NCBI RefSeq assembly: GCF_004310425.1
Contig: NZ_SIUB01000005.1
Coordinates: 239,464 to 303,463 of the forward strand
Length of the DNA stretch: 64,000 nt
Direction: 5' to 3'
DNA from: Hansschlegelia quercus
GTDB lineage: Bacteria > Pseudomonadota > Alphaproteobacteria > Rhizobiales > Methylopilaceae
Shown here: positions 16,272-25,120 of the stretch, in pieces
How positions within the stretch are numbered: the stretch's first letter is position 1
Layout: every line of letters begins with the position of its first letter
Program-made: the position numbers and the translations under genes
The notes under the pieces: model-generated
Told to the model about the DNA's origin: nothing
Seen by the model: only the letters and a program-made list of their open reading frames with translations
The model's database searches: none

Positions 16272-17885
16272 ATGAGCGTCACCGAAAGCCCTCGGGAAGA
16301 CTACGATGTCATCGTCTGCGGCGGCGGCTCGGCCGGGTGCGTCGTGGCGGGCCGACTGGCGGCCGACCCGGATCTTCGCGTGCTGCTTCTCGAGGCGGGC
16401 GGGACGGGCGACACGCCCGAGGTGCGCGATCCGACGATCTGGATGCGCAACATCGGCTCCGAGCGCGACTGGGGCTTCGCTTCCGAACCATGCCCCGGCC
16501 TCAATGGACGACGTGCGCCGTTGCCAATGGGGCGCGTGCTGGGCGGCGGATCGGCGGTTAACGGCCTTGTCTGGGCGCGCGGCCACAGGGCGGATTTCGA
16601 CCTTTGGGAGGCGGAAACCGGCGACGCGGGCTGGGGCTACGAGGCGGCGGTCGAGATCTACAAGCGTATGGAAGACTGGGATGGCCCGGACTCGTCCCTG
16701 CGCGGCCGCGGCGGGCCGATGCGCATCACCCGGCCGAAGGACCCGATCCCCGTTACGCATGGGCTGCTCGCGGCGAGCGCGGCGCTTGGGATCCCCGAGG
16801 TCGCCGATCACAACGCCGAGGCCATGGAGGGCGACGGCTGCTGCGCGATCGCGAACGTCAATGTGGATAGCGACGGCGTCCGCGTCTCGACCGCGAGCGC
16901 CTATCTCCGACCGAAGCTTGGCCGGCCGAACCTGACCGTGCTGACCGGCGCAATGACGCGCCGCGTTGTAATCGAGAACGGCCGCGCCGCGGCTGTCGAG
17001 TTCGAGCTCGACGGCGCCGTCCGCACCGTCCGCGCGCGCCACGAGATCGTGCTGTCGCTCGGCGCGATCAACACGCCGAAGACCCTGATGCTGTCGGGGA
17101 TCGGCGACGCCGCGACGCTGGGCGAGCTCGGGCTGCCGGTCGTCCAGCACCTGCCGGGGGTCGGGCAGAACTTCCAGGACCACATCCTCGTCGCGGGCTG
17201 CGTATTCAAATATCGCGAGCCCGCCGCCCCGCGGAACAACTCCGCCGAGTTCACGATCTTCTGCAAGTCGGAAGCCGCGCTCCCCTGTCCGGACCTCCAG
17301 CCGATCCTGGAGGAATGCGCGTTCGGCTCCGAGATCACGCGGCCGGCCTATGGCCTGCCGGTCGATCCCTCAACCTGCTTTACGCTGGCGCCCGGGCTGA
17401 TCCGCCCGAAGAGCCGCGGCCATGTCGCGCTCACCGGCGCGCGGCCGGAGGACCCTGTGCGGATCCACGCGAACTTTCTGAGCGAGGAAGCCGACGTCCG
17501 CGCCCTGCTCCGCTGCATCGAGATCTGCCGCGAGATCGGCAATTCGGAGGCGCTTCGGCCGTTCGTGAAGCGCGAACTGATGCCCGGCCCGCTGTCCGCG
17601 GCGGACATGCTGACCTTCCTGCGCAACGCCGCCGGCACCTACTTCCACCAGACCTGCACGGCGAAGATGGGCCGCGACGCGATGTCCGTCGTCGACGGCG
17701 CGCTCAAGGTCTACGGGGTCGAGGGCCTGAGGGTCGCGGACGGTTCGGTCATGCCGGCGGTCGCCGGCGGCAACACTATGGCGCCTTGCGTCCTGATCGG
17801 CGAACGCGCGGCCGATCTCATCGCGCGCGACCTCGCATCCACGACCGATTTCGCATCATGGCGACGCCAAGGAGCCGCAGCATGA
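16272..17885 (+). CDS. GMC-family FAD-dependent oxidoreductase (alcohol oxidase/dehydrogenase)
   Basis: 537 residues. The FAD motif is VIVCGGGSAGCVVAGRL, with LLLEAGG after it. The GMC signatures are GRVLGGGSAVNGLVWARG and SLGAINTPKTLMLSGIG. The C-terminal active-site His is H459 in YFHQTCTAKMG, and the end reads VADGSVMPAVAGGNTMAPCVLIGERAADLI. GMC enzymes oxidise alcohols, including choline, glucose and the hydroxymethyl group of pyridoxine. An alcohol-to-aldehyde step fits because the aldehyde dehydrogenase gene overlaps its stop by 4 bp (ATGA). The NCS1 permease and deaminase downstream suggest a hydroxymethyl N-heterocycle rather than choline; that is inference. Confidence 0.9.
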   Translation: MSVTESPREDYDVIVCGGGSAGCVVAGRLAADPDLRVLLLEAGGTGDTPEVRDPTIWMRNIGSERDWGFASEPCPGLNGRRAPLPMGRVLGGGSAVNGLVWARGHRADFDLWEAETGDAGWGYEAAVEIYKRMEDWDGPDSSLRGRGGPMRITRPKDPIPVTHGLLAASAALGIPEVADHNAEAMEGDGCCAIANVNVDSDGVRVSTASAYLRPKLGRPNLTVLTGAMTRRVVIENGRAAAVEFELDGAVRTVRARHEIVLSLGAINTPKTLMLSGIGDAATLGELGLPVVQHLPGVGQNFQDHILVAGCVFKYREPAAPRNNSAEFTIFCKSEAALPCPDLQPILEECAFGSEITRPAYGLPVDPSTCFTLAPGLIRPKSRGHVALTGARPEDPVRIHANFLSEEADVRALLRCIEICREIGNSEALRPFVKRELMPGPLSAADMLTFLRNAAGTYFHQTCTAKMGRDAMSVVDGALKVYGVEGLRVADGSVMPAVAGGNTMAPCVLIGERAADLIARDLASTTDFASWRRQGAAA

Positions 17886-19357
17886 ATCCCGCCTCCTATG
17901 ACGAGCTCGACGGCGTCCGCACCTACAAGCTGTTCATCGGCGGCGAATGGGTCCGCTCGTCCCGCAACATCATCGCCGAGAGCTTCAATCCGGCGGACGG
18001 CGCGCTCTTCGCGCGCACCCAGCAGGCGGGCCGCGACGAAGTCGTCCGCGCAATCGACGCCGCGCACAAGGCGTTCGGCGCCTGGGGCTCTTCGCTCGCG
18101 GCCGAGCGCGAAAAAATCCTGCTCAAGACGGCGGAGGTGATCGAGCGTCGCACGCCCGAAATCCGCGACATGCTGATCGACGAGTGCGGCTCGGTCTTCA
18201 ACAAGGCGCTTTGGGAGATCGGTTACGTCACCGACTGTCTCGTGAGCGCAGCCGGCGACGTGCGCCACGTGATGGGCGAGACCATGCCGGTGACGCAGCC
18301 CGGCCAGATTTCGATGTCGGTGCGCCGGCCGCTTGGCGTGGTCGCCGGCATCGCGCCGTTCAACTCGCCCTTTCTGCTGTCGATGAAGAAGATCGCCTTC
18401 GCGCTCGCGGCCGGAAACACCTTCGTGCTGAAGCCCTCGGAGGAGACGCCGATCTCCGGCGCGCTGATCGCCGACATCTTCGAGGAGGCGGGGCTTCCGG
18501 CCGGCGTGCTGAACGTCATCCCCGGCGTTCCGGCCGAGGTCGGCGAACTCATCATGGCCGATCCGAGGGTGAAGCTCGTCACCTTTACGGGCTCGACCCG
18601 CACCGGCCGCAAGCTCGCGATCGAGGCGGCCAAGCACCTCAAGAAGTTCACGCTGGAGATGGGCGGCAAGAGCCCGCTGATCGTGCTGAAGGACGCCGAT
18701 CTCGACTACGCCGTGGACGCGGCGGCCTTCGGCGTCTTCCTCCACCAGGGCCAAGTCTGTATGGCCAACTCGAAGATCGTCGTCGAGGCGCCGATCTTCG
18801 ACGCCTTTAAGGAGCGGTTCGTCGCCAAGGCGAAGACCATCCCCGTCGGCCATCCGCGCGAGGCGACGAGCGTGATCGGCCCGCTCATCCGCGACAGCCA
18901 GGTCACCTTCATCGACGCGCAGCTCGACGACGCCAAAGACAAGGGCGCGACGATCGAGCTCGGCGGCGAGCACGAGGGCCGCTACTTCCAGCCGACGGTC
19001 CTGACCGGCGTGACGCCCGAGATGCGCATCTATCACGAGGAGAGCTTCGGCCCGGTGGTCTCGCTGATCCGGGTCGAGGATTCCGAAGAGGCGCTCGCGA
19101 TCGCGAACGACACGGAATACGGGCTCTCGGCCGCCGTGATCACCAACGACCTGCAGAAGGCGATGGACCTCTCGATGCGGCTCGAGTCCGGCATGGTGCA
19201 CGTCAACGACTGCACCATCACCGACGAGCCGCACGTGCCCTTCGGCGGCGTGAAGAACAGCGGCTTCGGCCGGGAGGGCGGCCGCTCCTCCTGGGAGGAG
19301 CTGACCGAGCAGAAGTGGATCACCATCCAGCTCGGCAAGCGCGAATTTCCCTTCTGA
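17882..19357 (+). CDS. Aldehyde dehydrogenase
   Basis: 491 residues from the ATG at 17882, which overlaps the GMC stop. The full NAD(P)-ALDH fold is present: YKLFIGGEWV start, GVVAGIAPFNSPF, NTFVLKPSEETP, FTGSTRTGRKLA, the active-site Glu in LEMGGKSPLIVL and nucleophile C293 in HQGQVCMANSKI. The end has EESFGPVVSLIRV and PFGGVKNSGFGREGG. Length is typical. It should oxidise the aldehyde made by the preceding GMC enzyme to a carboxylate. Relatives include vanillin- and benzaldehyde-type dehydrogenases, so an aromatic or heteroaromatic aldehyde is plausible. The next gene starts 101 bp on, after a GC-rich stretch with short inverted repeats. Confidence 0.94.
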   Translation: MNPASYDELDGVRTYKLFIGGEWVRSSRNIIAESFNPADGALFARTQQAGRDEVVRAIDAAHKAFGAWGSSLAAEREKILLKTAEVIERRTPEIRDMLIDECGSVFNKALWEIGYVTDCLVSAAGDVRHVMGETMPVTQPGQISMSVRRPLGVVAGIAPFNSPFLLSMKKIAFALAAGNTFVLKPSEETPISGALIADIFEEAGLPAGVLNVIPGVPAEVGELIMADPRVKLVTFTGSTRTGRKLAIEAAKHLKKFTLEMGGKSPLIVLKDADLDYAVDAAAFGVFLHQGQVCMANSKIVVEAPIFDAFKERFVAKAKTIPVGHPREATSVIGPLIRDSQVTFIDAQLDDAKDKGATIELGGEHEGRYFQPTVLTGVTPEMRIYHEESFGPVVSLIRVEDSEEALAIANDTEYGLSAAVITNDLQKAMDLSMRLESGMVHVNDCTITDEPHVPFGGVKNSGFGREGGRSSWEELTEQKWITIQLGKREFPF

Positions 19358-19458
19358 ACGAAGGCGACGAGGTCCGCCGCCGCCGGCGAGCGGCGGAAGA
19401 CGAAAACGGGTGAGCGGGACGCGGCAAGCGCGTCCGCCAAGATGGCGGGGGAGCCACG

Positions 19459-20865
19459 ATGTCGAAGACCGAACTAAGGCTGGACGAGCACGCGATCGAG
19501 CCAATTCCGGACGCGGACCGGGACTCCACCGGGCCGCAGCAGATGTGGATATGGGCGGGCGCCAATATCGCGCCCATCAACTGGGCGCTCGGCGCGCTCG
19601 GCATCATTCTGAAGCTCGGCATCTGGGACACGATCGCGGTGATCGTGCTCGGCAACCTCGTCGGTTGCGCGCTTTTCGCCTCGTTCACCGTCATGGGGCA
19701 CAGGACCGGCGTGAACCAGATGGTGCTCAGCCGCGCCGCCTTTGGCCGGCGCGGCGCCTATCTGCCGGCGGCGCTGGTCTTCATTATGACGCTCGGCTGG
19801 ATCGGGGTGAACACCTACTTCCCCGTGAAGATCTCGATGGGCATCCTCAGCCAGTTCGGCGTCCCCGATACGGCCGTCCCGAACCTGATCGTCATCACGA
19901 TCATCATGGCGCTGCAGATCGGCATCGGCACGTACGGCTTCTATGCGATCCGGACGTTCGAGAAGTACACCGTGCCGGCGACCGTCGCGATCATGCTGAT
20001 GATCAGCGTCGCGGCCTGGACGCAGCCGGGCGTGGTGAACTGGAACCTCACGAGCTCGCTGGCGCCCGCCGAACATTTCGCCATGCTGACCCTGCTCACC
20101 GCGGCGATCGGGATCGGCTGGGGCATCTCCTGGGTGACCTGGGCCTCGGACTACTCGCGCTTCGTGCGGAAGAGCGAGTCGGCGACCTCAGTGTTCTGGC
20201 ACAGCTTCTTCGGCATGTACGTTCCGGTGGTCTGGCTCGGCGTGCTCGGCGCCACGATCGCGAGCGTCACCAACGACGCCGACCCCGCCAAGATGGTGAG
20301 CGCGGTGTTCGGAGGACCGATGGCGGTGCTCGTGCTCGCGCTCGTCCTGCACGGGCCGATCGCGACCAACATCCTGAACGTCTATTCCGCGACGCTCGCG
20401 CTGCTCAGCATGGGCATCAAGATCCCGCGCATCGTGCTTGCCCTGTTCGTCGGCGCCGCGGGCTATCTCGTGACGTTCTACTTCGTCTTCGCGCCGAACT
20501 TCGCGCAGGCCTTCGACCACTGGATGATCGGCCTCATCATGTGGCTGAGCCCCTTCGCCGGTGTCGCGCTCGCCGACTTCTACATCAAGCGGAAGGGTCA
20601 GGTGGACGTGGCGGAGCTCTACCGCTCGCCGGAGACCAGCGCCTATGGCGACATCAACTGGCCCGGGATCATCGCCTTCCTGGTCGGGCTGTTCGCGGGA
20701 TGGCTGTTCCAGAACGGGCTGGTGCCCGTGTTCCAGGGGCCGATCGCGACCAAGCTGCTTGGCGGCGCCGACCTGAGCTGGCTCGCCGGCACCCTGGTCG
20801 CGGGCGCCGTCTACCTGGCGCTCAGCCGCAAGACCGCCACGGCAAGGGTCGCGGTCGCCCGCTGA
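19459..20865 (+). CDS. NCS1-family nucleobase/cation symporter (cytosine permease-like)
   Basis: 468 residues and about 12 hydrophobic segments. Family landmarks are WIWAGANIAPINWALGALG in helix 1, LVGCALFASFTVMGHRTGVNQMVLSRAAFGRRGAYLPA, and SWVTWASDYSRFVR. NCS1 proteins import cytosine, uracil, allantoin, hydantoin, thiamine precursors or pyridoxine. The next gene is a cytosine-deaminase-like enzyme, which favours an aminopyrimidine substrate. In E. coli the analogous pair is codB-codA; here GMC and ALDH genes precede it, so the substrate may carry an oxidisable side chain. Confidence 0.9.
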   Translation: MSKTELRLDEHAIEPIPDADRDSTGPQQMWIWAGANIAPINWALGALGIILKLGIWDTIAVIVLGNLVGCALFASFTVMGHRTGVNQMVLSRAAFGRRGAYLPAALVFIMTLGWIGVNTYFPVKISMGILSQFGVPDTAVPNLIVITIIMALQIGIGTYGFYAIRTFEKYTVPATVAIMLMISVAAWTQPGVVNWNLTSSLAPAEHFAMLTLLTAAIGIGWGISWVTWASDYSRFVRKSESATSVFWHSFFGMYVPVVWLGVLGATIASVTNDADPAKMVSAVFGGPMAVLVLALVLHGPIATNILNVYSATLALLSMGIKIPRIVLALFVGAAGYLVTFYFVFAPNFAQAFDHWMIGLIMWLSPFAGVALADFYIKRKGQVDVAELYRSPETSAYGDINWPGIIAFLVGLFAGWLFQNGLVPVFQGPIATKLLGGADLSWLAGTLVAGAVYLALSRKTATARVAVAR

Positions 20866-20877
20866 CGCCCACGTTCC

Positions 20878-20910
20878 GACGGAGCCGCCCGCTTGCGAGG
20901 CGGCTCCGTC
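20878..20910. terminator. 12-bp perfect hairpin after the NCS1 permease
   Basis: GACGGAGCCGCC and GGCGGCTCCGTC form a perfect 12-bp stem with loop CGCTTGCGA. There is no T-tract afterwards, so it is either a weak or Rho-assisted terminator, an mRNA-stabilising 3' hairpin, or a REP-like element. It lies 12 bp after the permease stop and 80 bp before the deaminase start. A second, shorter GC-rich dyad follows at about 20931-20956. Confidence 0.5.
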
Positions 20911-20989
20911 CACTCTCAAAGCACTCCGAGGGCCGCTCGCTTCGCCGCGGGCGGCCAAGCTCGTTCCCATCTCCGCATGAGCGCGCCCG

Positions 20990-22279
20990 ATGCAACATGA
21001 TCTTCTCATCCGCGACGCCACGTTGCCTGACGGCCGCATGGGCCTCGACATCGCGGTGTCCGGCGGACGCATCGCTGCGATCGAGCGCGACATCGGCGGC
21101 GAGGCGGCGCGCGTCATCGACGCCGCCGGCCGCCTTGTCGCGCCGCCCTTCGTCGACGTCCACTTCCACATGGACGCCACGCTTTCGCTCGGCCTGCCAC
21201 GGCTCAACCAGTCCGGCACGTTGCTGGAAGGCATCGCGCTCTGGGGCGAGCTCAAGCCTCTCCTGACCGCGGACGCGATCATCGAGCGCGCGCTGCGCTA
21301 TTGCGACCTCGCGGTCGCCCAGGGGCTGCTCGCGATCCGCTCCCATGTCGACATCTGCGACGACCGGCTGCTCGCGGTCGACGCGCTGCTCGAGGTCAAG
21401 CGCCGCGTCGCGCCTTACCTCGACCTCCAGCTCGTCGCGTTCCCGCAAGACGGCTACTACCGCTCGCCGAACGCCGGGGCGAACCTGGTCCGCGCGCTCG
21501 ACCGCGGGGTCGAGGTGGTCGGCGGCATTCCGCATTTCGAGCGCACGATGGCGGAAGGCGCGGCGTCCGTCCGCGCGGCCTGCGAGATCGCGGCGGAGCG
21601 GGGCCTTCGCGTCGATATCCATTGCGACGAAACGGACGACCCGCTCTCGCGCCACGTGGAGACGCTCGCTTACGAGACGCAGCGACTGGGATTGCAGGGG
21701 CGGGTCGCCGGCTCGCACCTCACCTCCATGCACTCCATGGACAACTACTACGTCTCGAAGCTGATCCCGCTGATCGCCGAGGCCGGCATGGCGGTGATCG
21801 CAAACCCGCTGATCAACATCGTCATCCAGGGCCGGCACGACACCTACCCGAAGCGGCGCGGCATGACGCGCGTGCCGGAATTGATGGCTGCCGGCGTCCC
21901 CTGCGCCTTCGGGCACGACTGCGTCATGGACCCCTGGTACGGGCTCGGCTCCGGCGACATGCTTGAGGTCGCCCACATGGCGGTCCACGTCGCGCAGATG
22001 ACCGGGCGCGACGCGATCCGTTCCGCCTTCGACGCGGTGACCGCGACGCCGGCCAAGATCATGGGGCTCGCGGGCTATGGGCTCGAGGTCGGCGCGAACG
22101 CCGATTTCGTGGTGCTCCAGGCCCAGGACCCGATCGAGGCGATCCGGCTCAAGGCGGCCCGGCTGTTCGTCGTGCGGAGGGGACGGGTGATCGCCGAGAC
22201 CCCGCCGCGGCTGGCGAGCCTCGATCTGGAGGGACGTCCCGCAACCATTGATCCGGCCTCCTACGCTCCCGCGCTTTAG
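20990..22279 (+). CDS. Cytosine-deaminase-like amidohydrolase with Cys at the C5-discriminating site
   Basis: 429 residues, close to E. coli CodA along most of its length. The metal and catalytic set is complete with a constant offset of 3 from CodA: H58, H60, H211, E214, H243 and D310 (CodA H61, H63, H214, E217, H246, D313), with Q153 for Q156. Shared phrases are LDLQLVAFPQDG, IHCDETDD and NPLINIVIQGRHDTYPKRRG. The residue after the metal Asp is C311 (GHDCVMDPW), where CodA has Asp314, which excludes 5-substituted pyrimidines. Homologues lacking that Asp deaminate 5-methylcytosine. So 5-substituted aminopyrimidine deamination to the 4-oxo compound plus ammonia is predicted. It is the last gene of the GMC-ALDH-NCS1 group. 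Confidence 0.88.
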   Translation: MQHDLLIRDATLPDGRMGLDIAVSGGRIAAIERDIGGEAARVIDAAGRLVAPPFVDVHFHMDATLSLGLPRLNQSGTLLEGIALWGELKPLLTADAIIERALRYCDLAVAQGLLAIRSHVDICDDRLLAVDALLEVKRRVAPYLDLQLVAFPQDGYYRSPNAGANLVRALDRGVEVVGGIPHFERTMAEGAASVRAACEIAAERGLRVDIHCDETDDPLSRHVETLAYETQRLGLQGRVAGSHLTSMHSMDNYYVSKLIPLIAEAGMAVIANPLINIVIQGRHDTYPKRRGMTRVPELMAAGVPCAFGHDCVMDPWYGLGSGDMLEVAHMAVHVAQMTGRDAIRSAFDAVTATPAKIMGLAGYGLEVGANADFVVLQAQDPIEAIRLKAARLFVVRRGRVIAETPPRLASLDLEGRPATIDPASYAPAL

Positions 22280-22323
22280 AGAGCGGGCACGCCGATCATG
22301 CACAACAGGCGCGCAGCACGCGC

Positions 22324-22845
22324 CTAAGCCGAAGGCATTCCGCTCGCCAGCCGATCTTCATGAGCGGCGACCGCGCGCTTTAGCAAGGCAATCAGCGTCG
22401 CCTGCTCCGTCGAAGACAGGCTTTCGACGGTCGCCTCATGAGCGGCCCGAACGGAGGCCTCCATGGCGCGGAGCAGGATCTCCCCCTCGGGCGTCATGCG
22501 GCAGGCTTGCGAGCGGCGGTCCCGATCGGACGTCACCCGGCGCAACAGGCCGCGGATCTCCAGGCGTTTCAGGGCGCCCGTCGTCGTTGTCCGGTCGAGC
22601 GCGACCGCCCGGGCGAGCCTGGTCTGGTCGGCCTCTTCGAGTTCGGAAAGCGCCGAAAGCAGGCTGTACTGGAGCGGGGTGATCCGGAACTCCGCGCAGC
22701 GCTCCGAAAACAGGCTGACGTGGATTTGATGGAGGCGCCTGGCGAGGAAGCCGGGGCGCTCCAGAAGGGGCCACTTCTCTTCGTGGCTGTCTGGGCCGGC
22801 GGCGGTTTCTGTCACGGGGCGACTCTCGTGGGTGGCTTCTTGCAT
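22324..22845 (-). CDS. MarR-family transcriptional regulator
   Basis: 173 residues from the ATG at 22845 (MQEATHESRPVTE); the frame is open further upstream but would cover the promoter region. The winged helix is clear: FRITPLQYSLLSALSEL, TRLARAVALDRTTTTGALKRLEIRGLLRR, and the wing DRDRRSQACRMTPEG. Helices at both ends should make the dimer. MarR proteins commonly repress adjacent catabolic genes until a phenolic or heterocyclic ligand binds. It is divergent from the amidohydrolase operon and convergent with the CodA-like gene. A 16-bp palindrome in the 110-bp divergent gap is the likely operator. Confidence 0.9.
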   Translation of the reverse strand: MQEATHESRPVTETAAGPDSHEEKWPLLERPGFLARRLHQIHVSLFSERCAEFRITPLQYSLLSALSELEEADQTRLARAVALDRTTTTGALKRLEIRGLLRRVTSDRDRRSQACRMTPEGEILLRAMEASVRAAHEATVESLSSTEQATLIALLKRAVAAHEDRLASGMPSA

Positions 22846-22873
22846 CGCGCCGGTCGGCAAAGCCTCGGCCAGG

Positions 22874-22914
22874 TTGGCACATAGCGTGCATGATAATTGC
22901 GAAGTATGCTTCGC
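22874..22914. promoter_or_regulatory. Divergent marR/amidohydrolase promoter region with 16-bp palindrome
   Basis: GCGAAGTATGCTTCGC at 22899-22914 has 6-bp perfect arms and a 4-bp centre, the size and symmetry of a MarR operator. It lies 53 bp before the marR start and 41 bp before the amidohydrolase start. TTGGCA at 22874 and AT-rich DNA (TGATAATT) precede it. The same TTGGCA plus GCGAAG(T/C)AT(G/A)CT arrangement occurs upstream of the GMC gene at 16202-16239. Confidence 0.6.
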
Positions 22915-22955
22915 TTTTTCAGGCCGCGACTGCGGTCTGGCGATGGAGAACCGAA

Positions 22956-24242
22956 ATGGCGGAAACGAGTGGCTACGATCTGCTCCTGAAGGGCGGCCGC
23001 GTGATGTGTCCGGCATCGGGCATCGACGGCGTACGCGACGTCGCCGTCAAGGGCGGGAAGATCGCGGCGGTGGAGGAGGCGATCCTGCCAAGCTCGGCGA
23101 AAGAGGTGATCGACGTTTCGGGCAAGCTGGTGCTCCCCGGCCTGATCGATACGCATGGCCACATCTATCAATATGTCACCGGCCGCTTCGGACTTGACCC
23201 TGACATGGTCGGCGTCCGCTCGGGCGTGACCACCGTGATCGATCAGGGCGGCCCCTCCTGCATGACGCTGCCGGGCTTTCGCAAGTTCATCGCGGAGCCC
23301 TCCAAGACCAACGTGCTCTGCTTCCTCTCGGCCTATCTGGTCGGCGGCCTCGAGGGTCACTTCTACCCGAACCTCTACAGCCCGGACGGCGTCGACGTCG
23401 AAGCGACCACGCGCTCGGCGATCGCCAACAAGGACATCGTCCGCGGCATCAAGGGCCATGCCGAGATCGGCGGCTTTGCGCGCTGGGGCATCAAGGTGAT
23501 GGAGATGGCGGCGGAGATCAGCCGCCGCGCCGACCTGCCGCTCTACGTCCATTTCGGCCAGCTCTGGGGCCTGCCTGAGAGCGGCAAGAACGGCGAGGAC
23601 GCCGACACCATTCTGGAGCGCGTCATCCCGCTGCTGAAGGAGGGCGACGTGCTCGCCCATCCGTTCACGCGCCATCCCGGCGGCTTCGTGAACGCGAAAG
23701 GAGAGTTGCATCACGTCCTGCAGGCGGCGATCGACCGCGGCCTGACGGTCGACGTCGGCCATGGCAGCCACTTCTCCTACCGGCTCGCCAAGATGGCGCT
23801 CGCCGCAGGCGTCGTTCCGCACACGCTGGGCGCCGACATGCACGGCTACAACACGCAGGTGCCGGAGATTCCGATCCCGGCCGGGACGCCCGAAGAGCAC
23901 GAGGACGACGAGAACCACCCCTTCAAGGGCCAGGCGCGCTTCAGCCTGACCCAGGCGATGAGCTCGATGATGACGCTGGGGCTGCCGCTCGACTACGTCG
24001 TGAAGATGGTCACCACCCATCCGGCGAAGATGCTGGGGATGGAGGATACGCTCGGGTCACTCGCCGTCGGGCGGACGGCGGACGTCTCGGTGCTGAACGA
24101 CGTCCGCGGCCGCTTCGTGCTGCGCGACAACGAGGATTACCGTGTCATCGCCGAGCGGCTGCTGCAGCCGGCCTTCTGCCTGCGCAAGGGCGAGCGCATC
24201 GACGCGGACAGCCCGATCCTGCCGCAGGCGATCGCGGCGTGA
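22956..24242 (+). CDS. Cyclic amidohydrolase (dihydroorotase/deacetylase-type metallohydrolase)
   Basis: 428 residues from the ATG at 22956; an upstream in-frame ATG at 22890 would place coding sequence over the operator. The fold is a binuclear-metal TIM barrel: HxH H67/H69 in GLIDTHGHIYQ, a probable bridging-Lys region RGIKGHAEIGG, later metal His in LPLYVHFG and DVGHGSHF, and the Asp in HTLGADMHG. The C-terminal sandwich has GSLAVGRTADVSVL. Relatives hydrolyse cyclic amides, so ring opening of a hydroxylated heterocycle is the likely job. It is the first of ten tightly packed genes; the next gene overlaps by 4 bp. Confidence 0.85.
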   Translation: MAETSGYDLLLKGGRVMCPASGIDGVRDVAVKGGKIAAVEEAILPSSAKEVIDVSGKLVLPGLIDTHGHIYQYVTGRFGLDPDMVGVRSGVTTVIDQGGPSCMTLPGFRKFIAEPSKTNVLCFLSAYLVGGLEGHFYPNLYSPDGVDVEATTRSAIANKDIVRGIKGHAEIGGFARWGIKVMEMAAEISRRADLPLYVHFGQLWGLPESGKNGEDADTILERVIPLLKEGDVLAHPFTRHPGGFVNAKGELHHVLQAAIDRGLTVDVGHGSHFSYRLAKMALAAGVVPHTLGADMHGYNTQVPEIPIPAGTPEEHEDDENHPFKGQARFSLTQAMSSMMTLGLPLDYVVKMVTTHPAKMLGMEDTLGSLAVGRTADVSVLNDVRGRFVLRDNEDYRVIAERLLQPAFCLRKGERIDADSPILPQAIAA

Positions 24243-25120
24243 ACGACGCCGCCGAGGAGGCGAAGGCCCCGCAGGAGGTCTGGGAGACGCTGTCGCAAGA
24301 CCAGCGCGACCGCGCCTACAACAACAATCGCGCCGTGCGGAACAGCCCCGAGCTGGTCCGCCGCCGCGACGCCCTGTCCGCGGAATGGCGCGCTGATCAT
24401 TCCGCCGCGCTCGATATTCCGTACGGCCCTAAGTCCCGTCAGGCCTTCGACCTCTACCCCGCCGCCGATCCCGGCGCGCCCTGCCTCGTCTTCATCCATG
24501 GTGGCTATTGGCAGAAGAATTCGCGCGAGGCGTTTGCCGTTTACGCCGAAGGCGCCGCCGCCATCGGTTGGTCCGTCGCGATGCCGAGCCACACGCTCGC
24601 GCCGGACGCGACGCTGAGCGAGATCGTGGCCGAGATCGGCGACGCGCTGGACTGGCTTTCGCGCGAAGGGCCGCAGCACGGGATCGCCGGACCGATCGTG
24701 CTGTCAGGCTGGTCCGCTGGCGGGCACCTCGTCGCGATGGCGCTGAACCATTCGGCCGTGACCGCAGGCCTTGCGATCTCCGGCGTCTATGAGCTTGCGC
24801 CAATCCGCGACACCTTCCTCAACGCCGCGTTGAATCTGACCGACCAGGAAATCGCAACGCTCTCGCCTTTGCGTCTGCCCGTGGTCCAGAAACCGCTCGC
24901 GATCGCCTATGGCGAGGCCGAGGTTCCGGCGTTGGTCCGCGATTCCCGCGCCCTCCACGCGCTGCGCGCGGAGGCCGGCGCGCCGGGCGCGCTGATCCCG
25001 ATCCCAGGCGGCGATCACTTCACCATCCTCGACGAGCTCCGCTCAGCGGAAGGCGCGCTGGTCCGCGCCGCGCAGGACGTGCTGGCGCTCGCGCTCGACC
25101 TGAAGAAGAGCGCGGCGTGA
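24239..25120 (+). CDS. Alpha/beta hydrolase, arylformamidase-like
   Basis: 293 residues from a GTG overlapping the previous stop (GTGA). The oxyanion-hole motif HGGYW (87-91) is the hallmark of kynurenine formamidases. The nucleophile is S159 in LSGWSAGGHLVAM, the acid region is AIAYGEAEVPALVRDS, and the catalytic His is in IPGGDHFTILDEL. N-terminal AYNNNRAVRNSPELV is also typical of the group. In tryptophan breakdown these enzymes cleave N-formyl amides. Here, behind a cyclic amidohydrolase and before a molybdenum hydroxylase, hydrolysis of a linear N-acyl or N-formyl ring-opening product is more likely. No kyn genes are near. Confidence 0.85.
   Translation: MNDAAEEAKAPQEVWETLSQDQRDRAYNNNRAVRNSPELVRRRDALSAEWRADHSAALDIPYGPKSRQAFDLYPAADPGAPCLVFIHGGYWQKNSREAFAVYAEGAAAIGWSVAMPSHTLAPDATLSEIVAEIGDALDWLSREGPQHGIAGPIVLSGWSAGGHLVAMALNHSAVTAGLAISGVYELAPIRDTFLNAALNLTDQEIATLSPLRLPVVQKPLAIAYGEAEVPALVRDSRALHALRAEAGAPGALIPIPGGDHFTILDELRSAEGALVRAAQDVLALALDLKKSAA

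Noticed and set aside
16272..19357. Choline dehydrogenase and betaine aldehyde dehydrogenase (betA-betB)
   Set aside because: Order and overlap would fit, but no betI or choline transporter is present; downstream NCS1 and CodA-like genes and the shared operator tie the pair to an N-heterocycle module.
24239..25120. Kynurenine formamidase of the tryptophan pathway
   Set aside because: The HGGYW motif fits the fold, but no kynurenine or tryptophan dioxygenase gene is present and the operon context points to another amide.
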